Source of the DNA: Streptomyces barkulensis
GTDB taxonomy: Bacteria; Actinomycetota; Actinomycetes; Streptomycetales; Streptomycetaceae
NCBI RefSeq assembly: GCF_002843305.1
Contig: NZ_PGSG01000031.1
Coordinates: 1-39,433, forward strand
Direction: 5' to 3'
DNA length: 39,433 bases
The translations under genes and the position numbers were made by a program. Below, piece by piece: positions 29,343-36,694 of the stretch. Position 1 is the first letter of the stretch. Each line of letters opens with the position of its first letter. Under the pieces are notes generated by a model, which had not been told where the DNA came from, did not search any database, and saw nothing but the letters and a program-made list of their open reading frames with translations.

Positions 29343-30902
29343 ATGGCGACCAATCCGCCCGTAACGGCGGGCGCCGACGCGCTGCGCGCGTTCGGTTCCC
29401 AGCGGCCGCAGTGGACGGTCCGCACGCCCGGCGGCACCGACGGACCCGACGACCCCGAAGGCACCGGCGAGGGGAGCGGGGGGAGCGGCACCGGGACCCG
29501 GGTGGAGTACGCGACCATCGAGGTCCCCCGCGACTACGCCGACCCGGAGGGCGAGCGCGTCACCCTCGCCCTCAGCCGCCGCCGGGCCACCGACCCCGCC
29601 CGCCGACGCGGCGTCCTGCTGGCCGTCAACGGCGGGCCCGGCGGGGACTGGGGCCTGGGCCGCGAGCTGCCGGGCGAGTACGAGGGCGGCCCCGTCCACG
29701 AGGTCTACGACCTCATCGGCTTCGACCCGCGCGGCACCGGGGACTCCACCCGCCTGTACGCCGAGGTCACCGTCCCCGCCGCCCCCTTCGACTCCCGGCC
29801 CCCCGACTCCGCGTTCGGGGCCCTGGCCGAGGACATGCGGCTGCGCGAGCTGGCCTGCGAGCGGGCCGGCGGCGAACTGCGCCGCCACATCAGCACCCGC
29901 AACACCGCCCGCGACATGGACGTCATCCGCGCCGTCCTCGGCGAGGAGCGGATCAGCTTCGTGGGCTACGCCTACGGCGCGTACGTCGGCGCCGTCTTCG
30001 GCAGCATGTTCCCCGACCGCCTGGACCGCAGTGTGCTCGACTCCTGCGTCCACCCCGGGTGGACCTGGCGCGAGCAGTTCCTGTGGCAGGGCGACGCCGT
30101 CCGGCGCAACGTCGACCGATGGGCCGAGTGGACCGGCGAACGCGACGGGCACTTCGGCCTGGGCACCGGACCCGAGCAGGTGCTCGCCGCGGTGGAGGAG
30201 GTCGTCGCACGCCTGGACGAGCAGTGCGACACCCCGCGGCTGCGCACCCTCCTCGACGGCGCGGTGGGCAACCGCGCGACCGACCGGAGCAGATGGGAGG
30301 AGCTGGGCCTGCTGGTGGCGGGACTGCGGGAGGCGACCGCCGCCGGCGACCTGGACCGCTGCCACGGGCTCCTGGCCGAGCAGGGCACCTGGCGGCCCGA
30401 GGACAGCGAGGGCGACCTGCGCGTCGGCGTTCTGGAGGCCATCACCCTGGAACACGCCTGGCCCGCCGACCTGGAGGTCTACCACCAGGACATGCGCGAC
30501 TTCCGCGAGCGCTTCCCCTACGGCTACGGCGTGCTGCGCGCCCAGCCGTGGGTCGGCGCGTTCCGCACCTTCACGGCACCGGAGGAGCCCACCCGCATCA
30601 CGCGCGACGGCTACCCGGCGGGCCTGGTCGTCCAGGCCGACGGCGATCCGCTGGACCACTACGAGGGCGGCGTCGCCATGGCCGGGCTGCTCGGCCACAC
30701 CCTGCTCACCGTGGAGGACTCCGGCGACCACGAGGTCTACGCCCTGGCCGGCAACCCCGGTGTCGACGCCCATGTCGAGCGCTATCTGACCGACGGCGTC
30801 CTCCCGCCCCCGGGCACCACCTGCCCGGGCACGGTCTCCCGCCCGGACGTCCCGGCGGATGCCCCGGCGGACGTCCCGGCGGATGTCCCGGCGGGCGTCT
30901 GA
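29343..30902 (+). CDS. TAP-like alpha/beta hydrolase with altered nucleophile
   Basis: This 519-residue protein has the alpha/beta-hydrolase fold of the tripeptidyl-aminopeptidase group: oxyanion region NGGPGG, DLIGFDPRGTGDST, and the C-terminal TAP domain with VVQADGDPLDHYEGG (acid) and DSGDHEVY (His). The nucleophile elbow, normally G-x-S-x-G, reads G-Y-A-Y-G with Ala210 (codon GCC, 29970-29972). The acid and His are kept. It may be inactive as a hydrolase, or act in a way that does not need the Ser. No signal peptide is seen. The C-terminal DVPADAPADVPADV repeat comes from a 12-bp DNA array (30846-30893). Confidence 0.85.
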   Translation: MATNPPVTAGADALRAFGSQRPQWTVRTPGGTDGPDDPEGTGEGSGGSGTGTRVEYATIEVPRDYADPEGERVTLALSRRRATDPARRRGVLLAVNGGPGGDWGLGRELPGEYEGGPVHEVYDLIGFDPRGTGDSTRLYAEVTVPAAPFDSRPPDSAFGALAEDMRLRELACERAGGELRRHISTRNTARDMDVIRAVLGEERISFVGYAYGAYVGAVFGSMFPDRLDRSVLDSCVHPGWTWREQFLWQGDAVRRNVDRWAEWTGERDGHFGLGTGPEQVLAAVEEVVARLDEQCDTPRLRTLLDGAVGNRATDRSRWEELGLLVAGLREATAAGDLDRCHGLLAEQGTWRPEDSEGDLRVGVLEAITLEHAWPADLEVYHQDMRDFRERFPYGYGVLRAQPWVGAFRTFTAPEEPTRITRDGYPAGLVVQADGDPLDHYEGGVAMAGLLGHTLLTVEDSGDHEVYALAGNPGVDAHVERYLTDGVLPPPGTTCPGTVSRPDVPADAPADVPADVPAGV

Positions 30903-30960
30903 CCCGTCCGGGGCGGCGCTACGGTGGGGCTCCGTTCTCGGAGGGAGAGGGGGACCGACC

Positions 30961-31083
30961 GTGAAGTACCCGTATCCGTACCCGTGTTCGCGCGGTCCGG
31001 AAGCCGGGCCGCGCGGATGGGCGCGGCCCGGCGGAAGGGCCCGGAGGGCCGCAAGGGGGACCGCACGGGGGACCGCCCGGTGA
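30961..31083 (+). CDS. Possible 40-residue leader ORF before the epimerase gene
   Basis: A GTG at 30961 sits behind a strong ribosome site (GGGAGAGGGGGA) and reads 40 codons (start VKYPYPYPCSRG, then Arg/Gly-rich) to a TGA that overlaps the epimerase GTG (GTGA at 31080-31083). This layout suits translational coupling. Codon use is poor (several AGG), so it may be chance. Confidence 0.3.
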   Translation: MKYPYPYPCSRGPEAGPRGWARPGGRARRAARGTARGTAR

Positions 31084-32060
31084 GCCGGCCGCGGATCCTG
31101 CTGACCGGAGCGACGGGGTTCATCGGCTCCAGGGTGCTGCGCACGCTGCTGGGGGAGGGAACGGCCGGCGGACCGGCGGCCTCCGTGCGGGCCCTGGCGC
31201 GCACCGTGCCGTCCGGCGCGCCGGACGTCCCCGGGCTCTCGTGGACGCGGGCGGATCTGGGCGATCCCTCCTCGCTGCGGGGAGCGGCCCGCGGGCAGGA
31301 CGTACTGGTCCACCTCGCCTCGCGGATCACCGGGAGCGAGGCGGAGTGCGCGGCGGTCAACGTGCGCGGCACCGCGGCCCTCGTGGAGGAGGCGCGCGAG
31401 GCCGGGGTGAGGAGGATCGTCCACCTGTCCACCGCCGCGGTCTACGGGCCGGGCCCGCACCGGGGCATCGGCGTGGGCGGGACCGAGCCCGCCCCGGTGT
31501 CCGCCGCGAGCGTCACCCGGCTGGCCGGGGAGGAGCCCGTCCTCGCGGCGGGCGGTGTCGTGCTCCGCCCCAACCTGGTGCTCGGGGCGGGCGACCGGTG
31601 GGTGGTGCCGGCCCTCGCCGAACTGCTGGAGCGCGTGCCGGCCCGCTGGGACGGCGGCGCCGCGCTGGTGTCGATGGTGGACGCCGGCGACCTGGCCCGG
31701 CTGGTGACCGCCCTGGCGTGCTCACCCGGGGAGCCGCCGGCCGGCGTGTACCACGCCGGCCATCCGCGGCCGGTGCGCCTGCGCGACCTCATGGACCGCC
31801 TGGCGTCGCTGGGCGTGCTGCCCGGGGTCTTCGAGGACCTGCCCTGGGAGGACTGCCTGCGGCGGCTGCGGGAGACACCGGGCACGGTGGACGAGCGCCG
31901 GTTCGCCCTGCTGGGGCTCGACCACTGGTACCGCAGCGACGAGGTCTGGCGGGTCGCGGGCTGCCCCGCCGGCCCGGGACCGCTGGCGCGGCTGGAGGAG
32001 GCCGCGCCCTGGTACCGCGACCTGCTCGCCGGACGGCGGGCGGACCGGGACGGCCGCTGA
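31080..32060 (+). CDS. NAD-dependent epimerase/dehydratase family protein
   Basis: This 326-residue extended SDR starts with the nucleotide-binding RILLTGATGFIGSRVL and has VHLASRITGSE, STAAVYGPG (S and Y of the active site; Y in VYGP followed by RL rather than the usual YxxxK, so the catalytic Lys is not obvious) and VLRPNLVLGAGDRW. Genes of this family often sit beside afsA genes and may take part in butenolide reduction. The GTG at 31080 places the Rossmann motif near the N terminus, as usual; ATG 31017 is a possible earlier start. It converges on the AfsA gene. Confidence 0.87.
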   Translation: MSRPRILLTGATGFIGSRVLRTLLGEGTAGGPAASVRALARTVPSGAPDVPGLSWTRADLGDPSSLRGAARGQDVLVHLASRITGSEAECAAVNVRGTAALVEEAREAGVRRIVHLSTAAVYGPGPHRGIGVGGTEPAPVSAASVTRLAGEEPVLAAGGVVLRPNLVLGAGDRWVVPALAELLERVPARWDGGAALVSMVDAGDLARLVTALACSPGEPPAGVYHAGHPRPVRLRDLMDRLASLGVLPGVFEDLPWEDCLRRLRETPGTVDERRFALLGLDHWYRSDEVWRVAGCPAGPGPLARLEEAAPWYRDLLAGRRADRDGR

Positions 32061-32096
32061 ACGGGCACCGCGACGAGCGCCGCCCGGCCGGTCCGC

Positions 32097-32119
32097 CCGG
32101 CCCCTGTCGGAGGGGCCGG
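32097..32119. terminator. Terminator between convergent epimerase and AfsA genes
   Basis: Stem CCGGCCCCT / AGGGGCCGG (9 bp) with loop GTCGG, 37 bases after the epimerase stop. Confidence 0.65.
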
Positions 32120-32150
32120 CCAGACCGGCCGGGACCGTGTACGGGGCGAG

Positions 32151-32197
32151 GCCTCGGGAGGGGCCTCGGGCGAGCCTCGGGAGGGGCCTCGGGAGGG
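32151..32197. repeat. 12-bp tandem repeat after the AfsA gene
   Basis: Four units of GCCTCGGGAGGG (one shortened to GCCTCGGGCGA) end 5 bases from the AfsA stop. Confidence 0.8.
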
Positions 32198-32202
32198 GCC
32201 GG

Positions 32203-33231
32203 TCAGGCGGGCTGAAGGGCCGGCACGCGCGACATGGCCGTGACCGTGGTGGTGAAGACCGCCTCACCGTCCTGGTGCGCGGTGACGCGGACCGTGTCGC
32301 CGGGGATGCCGGGGGCCGACGGCACGGGCTCGGCCTCGATCCAGCACGGCCGGTCGAATTCCACGTACTTCTCGAAGGTGCTGTCCAGGCTGGTGAGCAG
32401 CAGCGGGCGCCCCGTGCCGTCGAGCGCGTGGACCGCCTGGCGGGCGGCCTCCAGCAGGACCATGCCGGGCACGTGGTCCACCGGGTGGTCGAAGAGGACG
32501 GGGTGGCTGAGGTCGTTCCTCAGCGACCAGCGCCCCGGCTCGCCGGTGGGGGAGAGGACGACGTCGAAGGGCGAGGAGCGGCCCACGAGGCCGGGGGTGA
32601 CGGGAAGGCCGGGGGCCGGCGGACGGGACACCTGCGTGCGGCCGGCGCGCAGTCTGCGGTAGACGGCCGGGGAGGTGCAGGTGAAACGGGCCCCGCCGGT
32701 GGCGACGACCTCGCCGTCGACCCGGACGGTGGCGGTGTACCGCATTCCGGCCAGCCGCTTTCCGCGGTGGCTGACGTCCGCGCAGGTGATGTCCAGCCGG
32801 AGGTCCGCGGGGGACCCCCCGATCTCGAGACTGCCGGGCAGGACCGAGAAGTTGAGGTTCCACATCAGGAAGGGGTGGCCGAGGGGCACGCCGAAGCAGG
32901 CGTGCGACATCAGCGTTCCGGCCTGGCGGATCGTCTCGGCCATCAGCATGGAGTCGTAGTGGCGTCCACCGTCCACGGGGACCGGCGCGAAGAAGCTGTG
33001 CCCCCGGGGCCACTGGGCGGTCACGGTGCAGCGGTCGCCGTCGAGCGGTGACCAGCCGGTCAGGAAGACCTCGGCCAGGGCGGCCCGGTGGACGTACTCC
33101 CGGGGGACCGTCGTGGTCAGTCCCCCGGGGAGGCGGGGGCGAGGAACGGCGGGCACGAAAGGTGCACCGGAACCGGCGGAGCCGGCGGAACCGGCGGAAC
33201 CGGCGGAACCGGCGACGAAGGCTTCGATCAT
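32203..33231 (-). CDS. AfsA-family gamma-butyrolactone synthase
   Basis: This 342-residue protein has two AfsA (hotdog-like) repeats, about 45-180 and 210-335. Matching family motifs are VPREYVHRAALAEVFLTGW and HYDSMLMAETIRQAGTLMSH in the first, and HPVDHVPGMVLLEAARQAV in the second. AfsA condenses a beta-ketoacyl-ACP with dihydroxyacetone phosphate as the first step to GBL signals. I chose ATG 33231 behind GGGGGA. The N terminus has an (AGS)n repeat from a 9-bp DNA array (33168-33215). The receptor gene is upstream on the same strand, and an ARE-like site lies between them. Confidence 0.95.
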   Translation of the reverse strand: MIEAFVAGSAGSAGSAGSAGSGAPFVPAVPRPRLPGGLTTTVPREYVHRAALAEVFLTGWSPLDGDRCTVTAQWPRGHSFFAPVPVDGGRHYDSMLMAETIRQAGTLMSHACFGVPLGHPFLMWNLNFSVLPGSLEIGGSPADLRLDITCADVSHRGKRLAGMRYTATVRVDGEVVATGGARFTCTSPAVYRRLRAGRTQVSRPPAPGLPVTPGLVGRSSPFDVVLSPTGEPGRWSLRNDLSHPVLFDHPVDHVPGMVLLEAARQAVHALDGTGRPLLLTSLDSTFEKYVEFDRPCWIEAEPVPSAPGIPGDTVRVTAHQDGEAVFTTTVTAMSRVPALQPA

Positions 33232-33294
33232 GAGATCCCCCAAGCACTGCTTACGACCGGATGGGCGGGCGTCTTGCTGTGTCGTGCTTCGAGG

Positions 33295-33321
33295 AAAAGA
33301 TACCTGGTGCTCGGTTTTTTT
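33295..33321 (-). promoter_or_regulatory. ARE-like operator in the afsA promoter
   Basis: GATAC (33299-33303), ten bases, then GTTTTT (33314 on), the half-site spacing of autoregulatory elements bound by ArpA/ScbR-type receptors. Opposite to it, TATCTT could be a -10 for the afsA gene. The left half is weaker than the right. Confidence 0.5.
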
Positions 33322-33368
33322 CTAAGGAGGTCTTTGTCAAATCTTGGTGAATCGCTGACATTGGGAAA

Positions 33369-34028
33369 TCAGATTCCGGAAGTGACCATTCCGTTGGCCT
33401 GCCGCCACACGTCCCGTCCCCGCTCCGGGCGGAGGTCGAGCGTGGACAGGACGGCCGGCAGCGTGATGCTCGGCATGAGATGGCGGTAGAGGGACGCGGC
33501 GGAGTTCTCCAGGGAGTCGCGGCGTCCCAGTATCTGCGCCACCAGGTTGATACCGGTGTAGGCGCCGACGAACAGCTCGCCGCTCTCCACCGGGTCGACG
33601 TGCGACAGGAGTTCGCCGTTCACCCGCGCCTCCCGCAGCGTGCCGACGCAGATGTCCATCCACTCCTGGTAGGGGCGGCTGCGGTACGGCACGTGCCCGG
33701 CTCCCTGGTCGAGGGCGAGCCTTATGCTGCCCCGCAGCAGGGGGTCGGTGGTGAGGCGGTAGGCGAAGACCATCCCGAGGTCGACGAACTCCTGCGTCTT
33801 GCTCGGCTGGGCCAGCGAGACCGTGCCCTCCCTGGTCTGCGCGTCCAGGACGGCCTGCGCCAGCTCCTCCTTGGAGGCGAAGTGGAAGTACAGGGCGCCC
33901 TTGGTGACCTGTGCGCGTTCGAGGATCTCCGTCAGCTTCGCGGCGTCGTACCCCTTCTCCTCGAAGACGGACGCGGCGGCCTCCAGGATCGCTCGACGTG
34001 TCCGGAGGGCGCGGTCCTGTCTGGCCAT
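33369..34028 (-). CDS. GBL receptor-type TetR regulator (ArpA/ScbR family)
   Basis: This 219-residue TetR protein has the HTH of the ArpA/ScbR group (RTRRAILEAAASVFEEKGYD then RAQVTKGALYFHFASKEEL, about 9-56). A Trp in YQEWMD is in the ligand-domain position conserved in GBL receptors, and LDLRPERGRD lies near the end. Such repressors leave DNA when they bind the signal made by AfsA. Start ATG 34028. An ARE-like site overlaps its own -10, so it probably controls itself and the afsA gene that follows 137 bases later. Confidence 0.92.
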   Translation of the reverse strand: MARQDRALRTRRAILEAAASVFEEKGYDAAKLTEILERAQVTKGALYFHFASKEELAQAVLDAQTREGTVSLAQPSKTQEFVDLGMVFAYRLTTDPLLRGSIRLALDQGAGHVPYRSRPYQEWMDICVGTLREARVNGELLSHVDPVESGELFVGAYTGINLVAQILGRRDSLENSAASLYRHLMPSITLPAVLSTLDLRPERGRDVWRQANGMVTSGI

Positions 34029-34074
34029 ATGGGCATCCGTCCTCTGGTGAGACTCTGTTCGCCGTACGCGGTCA

Positions 34075-34097
34075 AGTATAGACCGTCCGGTATGTTT
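34075..34097 (-). promoter_or_regulatory. ARE-like operator over the receptor gene's -10
   Basis: ATAGACCG (34078-34085) and CGGTATGT (34088-34095) form an imperfect inverted repeat. The right half CGGTATGTTT is a very good ARE half-site. On the minus strand TATACT (34080-34075) is a likely -10 of the receptor gene. Confidence 0.6.
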
Positions 34098-34110
34098 CCG
34101 CCGAGGTGGC

Positions 34111-34158
34111 GGCACCGGACGGCACTGGACGGCGCCGGACGGCACCGGACGGCGCCGG
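34111..34158. repeat. 10-bp tandem repeat, nearly five copies
   Basis: Units GGCACCGGAC, GGCACTGGAC, GGCGCCGGAC, GGCACCGGAC and GGCGCCGG lie end to end, just upstream of the receptor promoter. One helical turn per unit. Confidence 0.85.
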
Positions 34159-34194
34159 GGAACGGGTGGCGGCCGGAAGCCCGCACGGGCGCCG

Positions 34195-35409
34195 TCAGGG
34201 GCGGCCGCCCCCGACGCCCAGGGGCAGGTGGATGTCGATCCGCGTGCCCCGGCCGGGCGCGCTGTCGAAGGCCACCCGGCCGCCGAGGTCCTCGATCCGG
34301 TCGGAGACGGTGCGCAGGCCGGGCGTGCCGTCCCCGTCGCCCCGGACGCTGATGTGGACCCAGCGGCGGGTCACCCTGCCGACGACCGCGATCCGGGTGG
34401 CCCGGGCACGGCGGATGCCGTCGTGCAGGCACTGCCGCACGGCGAGGAGGAGTTCGCGCCGCAGGGCCTGCGGCAGGCCCTGCTCGTCACCGGTCATGCG
34501 GGCGGTGACGCGGACCTCCGTGCCCGGTGAGGCCTGCGCGGCGAAGGAGCGCACCGCCTCCTCCAGCGGCGGTACGTCGCTCGCCTCGGCCAGGCCGGTC
34601 ACGAGCTCCCGGGTGCGGCCGAGCGCCGAGCGCAGGCAGTCCCCGGCGGTGGCCAGGTGCCCTTCGGGGTCCTCGGCCCGAGAGGTGTGCAGTTCCAGCC
34701 GGTGCAGTGCCACGGAGAGCTGGGTGCCGATCTCGTCGTGCAGGGTGCGGGCGGCCCGGCGGCACTCGCGCCACGGCTCGTCGTGATCCCCTCCGGCCGG
34801 CCGGCCGGAGGCCGCCGGCCGGTCCCGCAGCGACCGGCCCAGCGTGCCGACGAGCGCGGCCGCGCGGGGCAGCGCGTCCTCGGCCGCCGAGACCGCCATG
34901 ACGTGCAGCAGCGCGCACTCGACGAGCAGGACGCCCGCGTCGGCGGCCAGCCCCCGGTCCAGGGCGGGACGGCGGCCCTCCGTTCCGGAGCGGTCCGGCC
35001 CGGTGCGGTCCGTTCCGGCGCCGTCCTCGTCGGTGGGGGGCCGTCCGGTGCCGGGGATCCCCGCCGCGTCGCCGAGCAGCCGCCGGGCGTGGGCGACCAG
35101 GGCGGGGCGCAGGGCGAGCGGGTCGCCGGTTCCCCGGGAGCCGAGCAGGACGGGCAGCCGCTCCTCGAAGCGGCGCAGGATCGCCCGTGTCTCACCGGGC
35201 AGCAGCAGGGGGCCCCTGGGCGCCGCGCCGGGCCGTCCGCCGGGGCGCGGGCGGTCCGGCGCCGGCGGCGCGGTCCTGCCGACCGCCGCCGGCGCCGGAG
35301 GGAAGGACCTGCTGAGGCCGTCCTGCAGGGCGGCGGCGAAGCCGCGGCCCACCAGGGCCTCCAGGAGGTCCGTCCCGGAGCCGCTTCCGAATGGAGCGTC
35401 AGTCCTCAC
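34195..35409 (-). CDS. NarL-type histidine kinase-like protein with degenerate N-box
   Basis: This 404-residue protein has a HisKA_3 dimerisation domain with H224 (RTLHDEIGTQLSVALHRLEL) and a C-terminal HATPase domain (about 300-400). G-box residues are seen in VRGDGDGTPGLRTVSDRIED and GRGTRIDIHLP. The N-box, normally E-x-x-x-N-x-x-x-H, reads Q-C-L-H-D-G-I-R-R (326-334), so Asn and Glu are replaced and ATP binding is in doubt. There are no membrane helices and a long Pro/Arg-rich low-complexity section (about 35-70, 115-150). GTG 35409 follows GGGGGA. No NarL-type partner regulator is adjacent; the only nearby response regulator is OmpR-like. Confidence 0.82.
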   Translation of the reverse strand: MRTDAPFGSGSGTDLLEALVGRGFAAALQDGLSRSFPPAPAAVGRTAPPAPDRPRPGGRPGAAPRGPLLLPGETRAILRRFEERLPVLLGSRGTGDPLALRPALVAHARRLLGDAAGIPGTGRPPTDEDGAGTDRTGPDRSGTEGRRPALDRGLAADAGVLLVECALLHVMAVSAAEDALPRAAALVGTLGRSLRDRPAASGRPAGGDHDEPWRECRRAARTLHDEIGTQLSVALHRLELHTSRAEDPEGHLATAGDCLRSALGRTRELVTGLAEASDVPPLEEAVRSFAAQASPGTEVRVTARMTGDEQGLPQALRRELLLAVRQCLHDGIRRARATRIAVVGRVTRRWVHISVRGDGDGTPGLRTVSDRIEDLGGRVAFDSAPGRGTRIDIHLPLGVGGGRP

Positions 35410-35512
35410 GTCGTCCCCCGATCGACTGTGCCGCGGGCCGTCACGCACCGGCGCGGTGGCGGAAGGAGCGGCCACCGCCTCTCACGTTCGCCCGAGAAGC
35501 AGGACATGTGGA

Positions 35513-35542
35513 CGCTAACAAACCGGGCTCCCTGTTTGTCAA
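35513..35542 (-). promoter_or_regulatory. Promoter with embedded ARE upstream of the kinase gene
   Basis: On the minus strand TTGACA (35542-35537), an 18-bp spacer and TTAGCG (35518-35513) form a promoter. ACAAAC (35518-35523) and GTTTGT (35534-35539) are perfect inverted half-sites 10 bases apart, filling the spacer. The layout copies that of the response regulator promoter at 36612-36641. Confidence 0.65.
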
Positions 35543-36282
35543 GGGAGGTTGTCGGCCGCCTGTCTGTCGCTCCCCTTCCGGCCCGGCGGCGCGGGAGGAG
35601 AGGCGGGAGGAGAGGCGGGAGGAGAGGCGGGGGGATGCGCGGGAGGAGGTGCGGCGGAGGCCACCACGGACTCCGTCCCCGCGGGGTCCACCGACTCCAG
35701 GGCGTGCGGGGCCGCGATGGCCGGGAGCATCACCTCCCAGAAGCGGGTGAGTCCGCCGCGCGACAGCCACCGCTCGTTCCTCTTCCCGAGGGATTCCAGT
35801 CCGGTGGTCGCGGCGACGACCGTGGCGGCCACGGCCTGGCGGGACGCGGCTCCCCGCAGGGCGCCCTCGTCGGCCGCCCGGGCCAGGATGCCGTGGACGC
35901 AGGAGTGCCACTCCTGGCGCAGGTCGGGCCCGGAGGGCCGGGCGGGGTCGCGGTTGAGCCGGTAGCCGGCGCGCACCACCACGTCCTCACGGATCATCCT
36001 GGCGAAGACGTGGGTGTGGTCGGTGAGTTGCTGCAGGGCGCTGGCGCCGGACCCCAGGACGTGCCGGGAGGCCCGGTGGAGGGCCCGCGACGCCGCGTGC
36101 TCGACGGCGTCGGCCACGGCGGCCTTGTTCTCGAAGTGGAAGTGCAGGGCGCCGGGGCTCACGCCCGCGCCCGAGCTGATCTCGGTCAGGCGGGCCTGGA
36201 CGTAACCGTGCCGCTCGAACAGCTCGGCCGCGGACCGGATGAGCGCGTGGCGGGTGCGTACGGCCCGTTCCTGTCTGGTCAC
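35539..36282 (-). CDS. Pseudo-GBL receptor TetR regulator (JadR2/ScbR2-like)
   Basis: This 247-residue TetR protein starts like GBL receptors (MTRQERAVRTRHALIRSAAE) but has SPGALHFHFENKAAVADAVE, the pattern of pseudo-receptors such as JadR2 and ScbR2, which bind antibiotics or intermediates instead of GBLs. It is divergent from the response regulator gene, as jadR2 is from jadR1. Its last 45 residues are a PPAS repeat tail from a 12-bp DNA array and are probably disordered. GTG 36282 follows GGAGGT. Expected role: repress the activator until product or signal appears. Confidence 0.88.
   Translation of the reverse strand: MTRQERAVRTRHALIRSAAELFERHGYVQARLTEISSGAGVSPGALHFHFENKAAVADAVEHAASRALHRASRHVLGSGASALQQLTDHTHVFARMIREDVVVRAGYRLNRDPARPSGPDLRQEWHSCVHGILARAADEGALRGAASRQAVAATVVAATTGLESLGKRNERWLSRGGLTRFWEVMLPAIAAPHALESVDPAGTESVVASAAPPPAHPPASPPASPPASPPAPPGRKGSDRQAADNLP
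35591..35650. repeat. 12-bp tandem repeat, five copies, in the pseudo-receptor 3' end
   Basis: Consensus GCGGGAGGAGAG, units from 35591, 35603, 35615, 35627 (diverged) and 35639. They encode the PPASPPAS tail. Confidence 0.9.
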
Positions 36283-36388
36283 GAGTACCTCCGGGGGAGG
36301 TGGGGACGTCGTGCCGGCCGCCCGTGGCGGAGGACGGGGACGGGGAGCACCCGAGCGGGGGAAGTTGGAGGCTCCATCATGGCAACAA

Positions 36389-36410
36389 TAAAACCAACTG
36401 GATGGTTTAC
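36389..36410. promoter_or_regulatory. ARE-like operator on the pseudo-receptor side
   Basis: AAACCA (36391-36396) and TGGTTT (36403-36408) are perfect inverted half-sites, 6 bases apart, within ATAAAACCAACTGGATGGTT. Counted between the AAAC and GTTT cores the spacing is 10 bases, as in the other sites. It lies 107 bases from the pseudo-receptor start. Confidence 0.6.
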
Positions 36411-36611
36411 ATGCCAGTCACTCACATGAAAACGGCCGGTCCCTTACCCGCGTGAACCCGTGTGCTCTGGCCTGCGGTAATGGCTTCCCGGATATGCCGG
36501 AAGGCTTCATTCCCCTCGACTTCACCTGTGACCTGCGGCGACGGAAGGTCGTAGGGTTCCGCCGGAGAGGTCCGGCGCTCGCGCGGAGGCGGTGCGGGAC
36601 TTGAGGGGAAG

Positions 36612-36641
36612 TTGACAAACCAGCGGCCCGGTTTGTAATGT
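36612..36641 (+). promoter_or_regulatory. Activator promoter with ARE between -35 and -10
   Basis: TTGACA (36612-36617), 18-bp spacer, TAATGT (36636-36641). ACAAACC (36615-36621) and GGTTTGT (36630-36636) form a perfect 7-bp inverted repeat that covers the spacer and touches both boxes, so a bound receptor would block RNA polymerase. It drives the response regulator gene at 36695. Confidence 0.8.
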
Positions 36642-36694
36642 CCGGCGCGACGGTCCACTCGTGATGCGCCAACCGCCTCGAGCAGGAGCAGCAG

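Larger units (their letters stand above)
36283..36694. promoter_or_regulatory. Divergent control region between pseudo-receptor and activator genes
   Basis: This 412-base gap has no convincing gene. It holds two ARE-like sites (36389-36410 and 36615-36636), the activator promoter (36612-36641), and a locally AT-richer piece near 36380-36425, unusual for this window and fit for promoter opening. Confidence 0.75.

Noticed and set aside
31080..32060. Deoxysugar epimerase for a glycosylated product
   Set aside because: No glycosyltransferase or other deoxysugar gene is in the window; the place beside the AfsA gene fits butenolide metabolism better.
36283..36694. Small ORF in the divergent region (about 36418-36821, minus strand)
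   Set aside because: It would overlap the activator promoter and start, has mixed codon use and no ribosome site.
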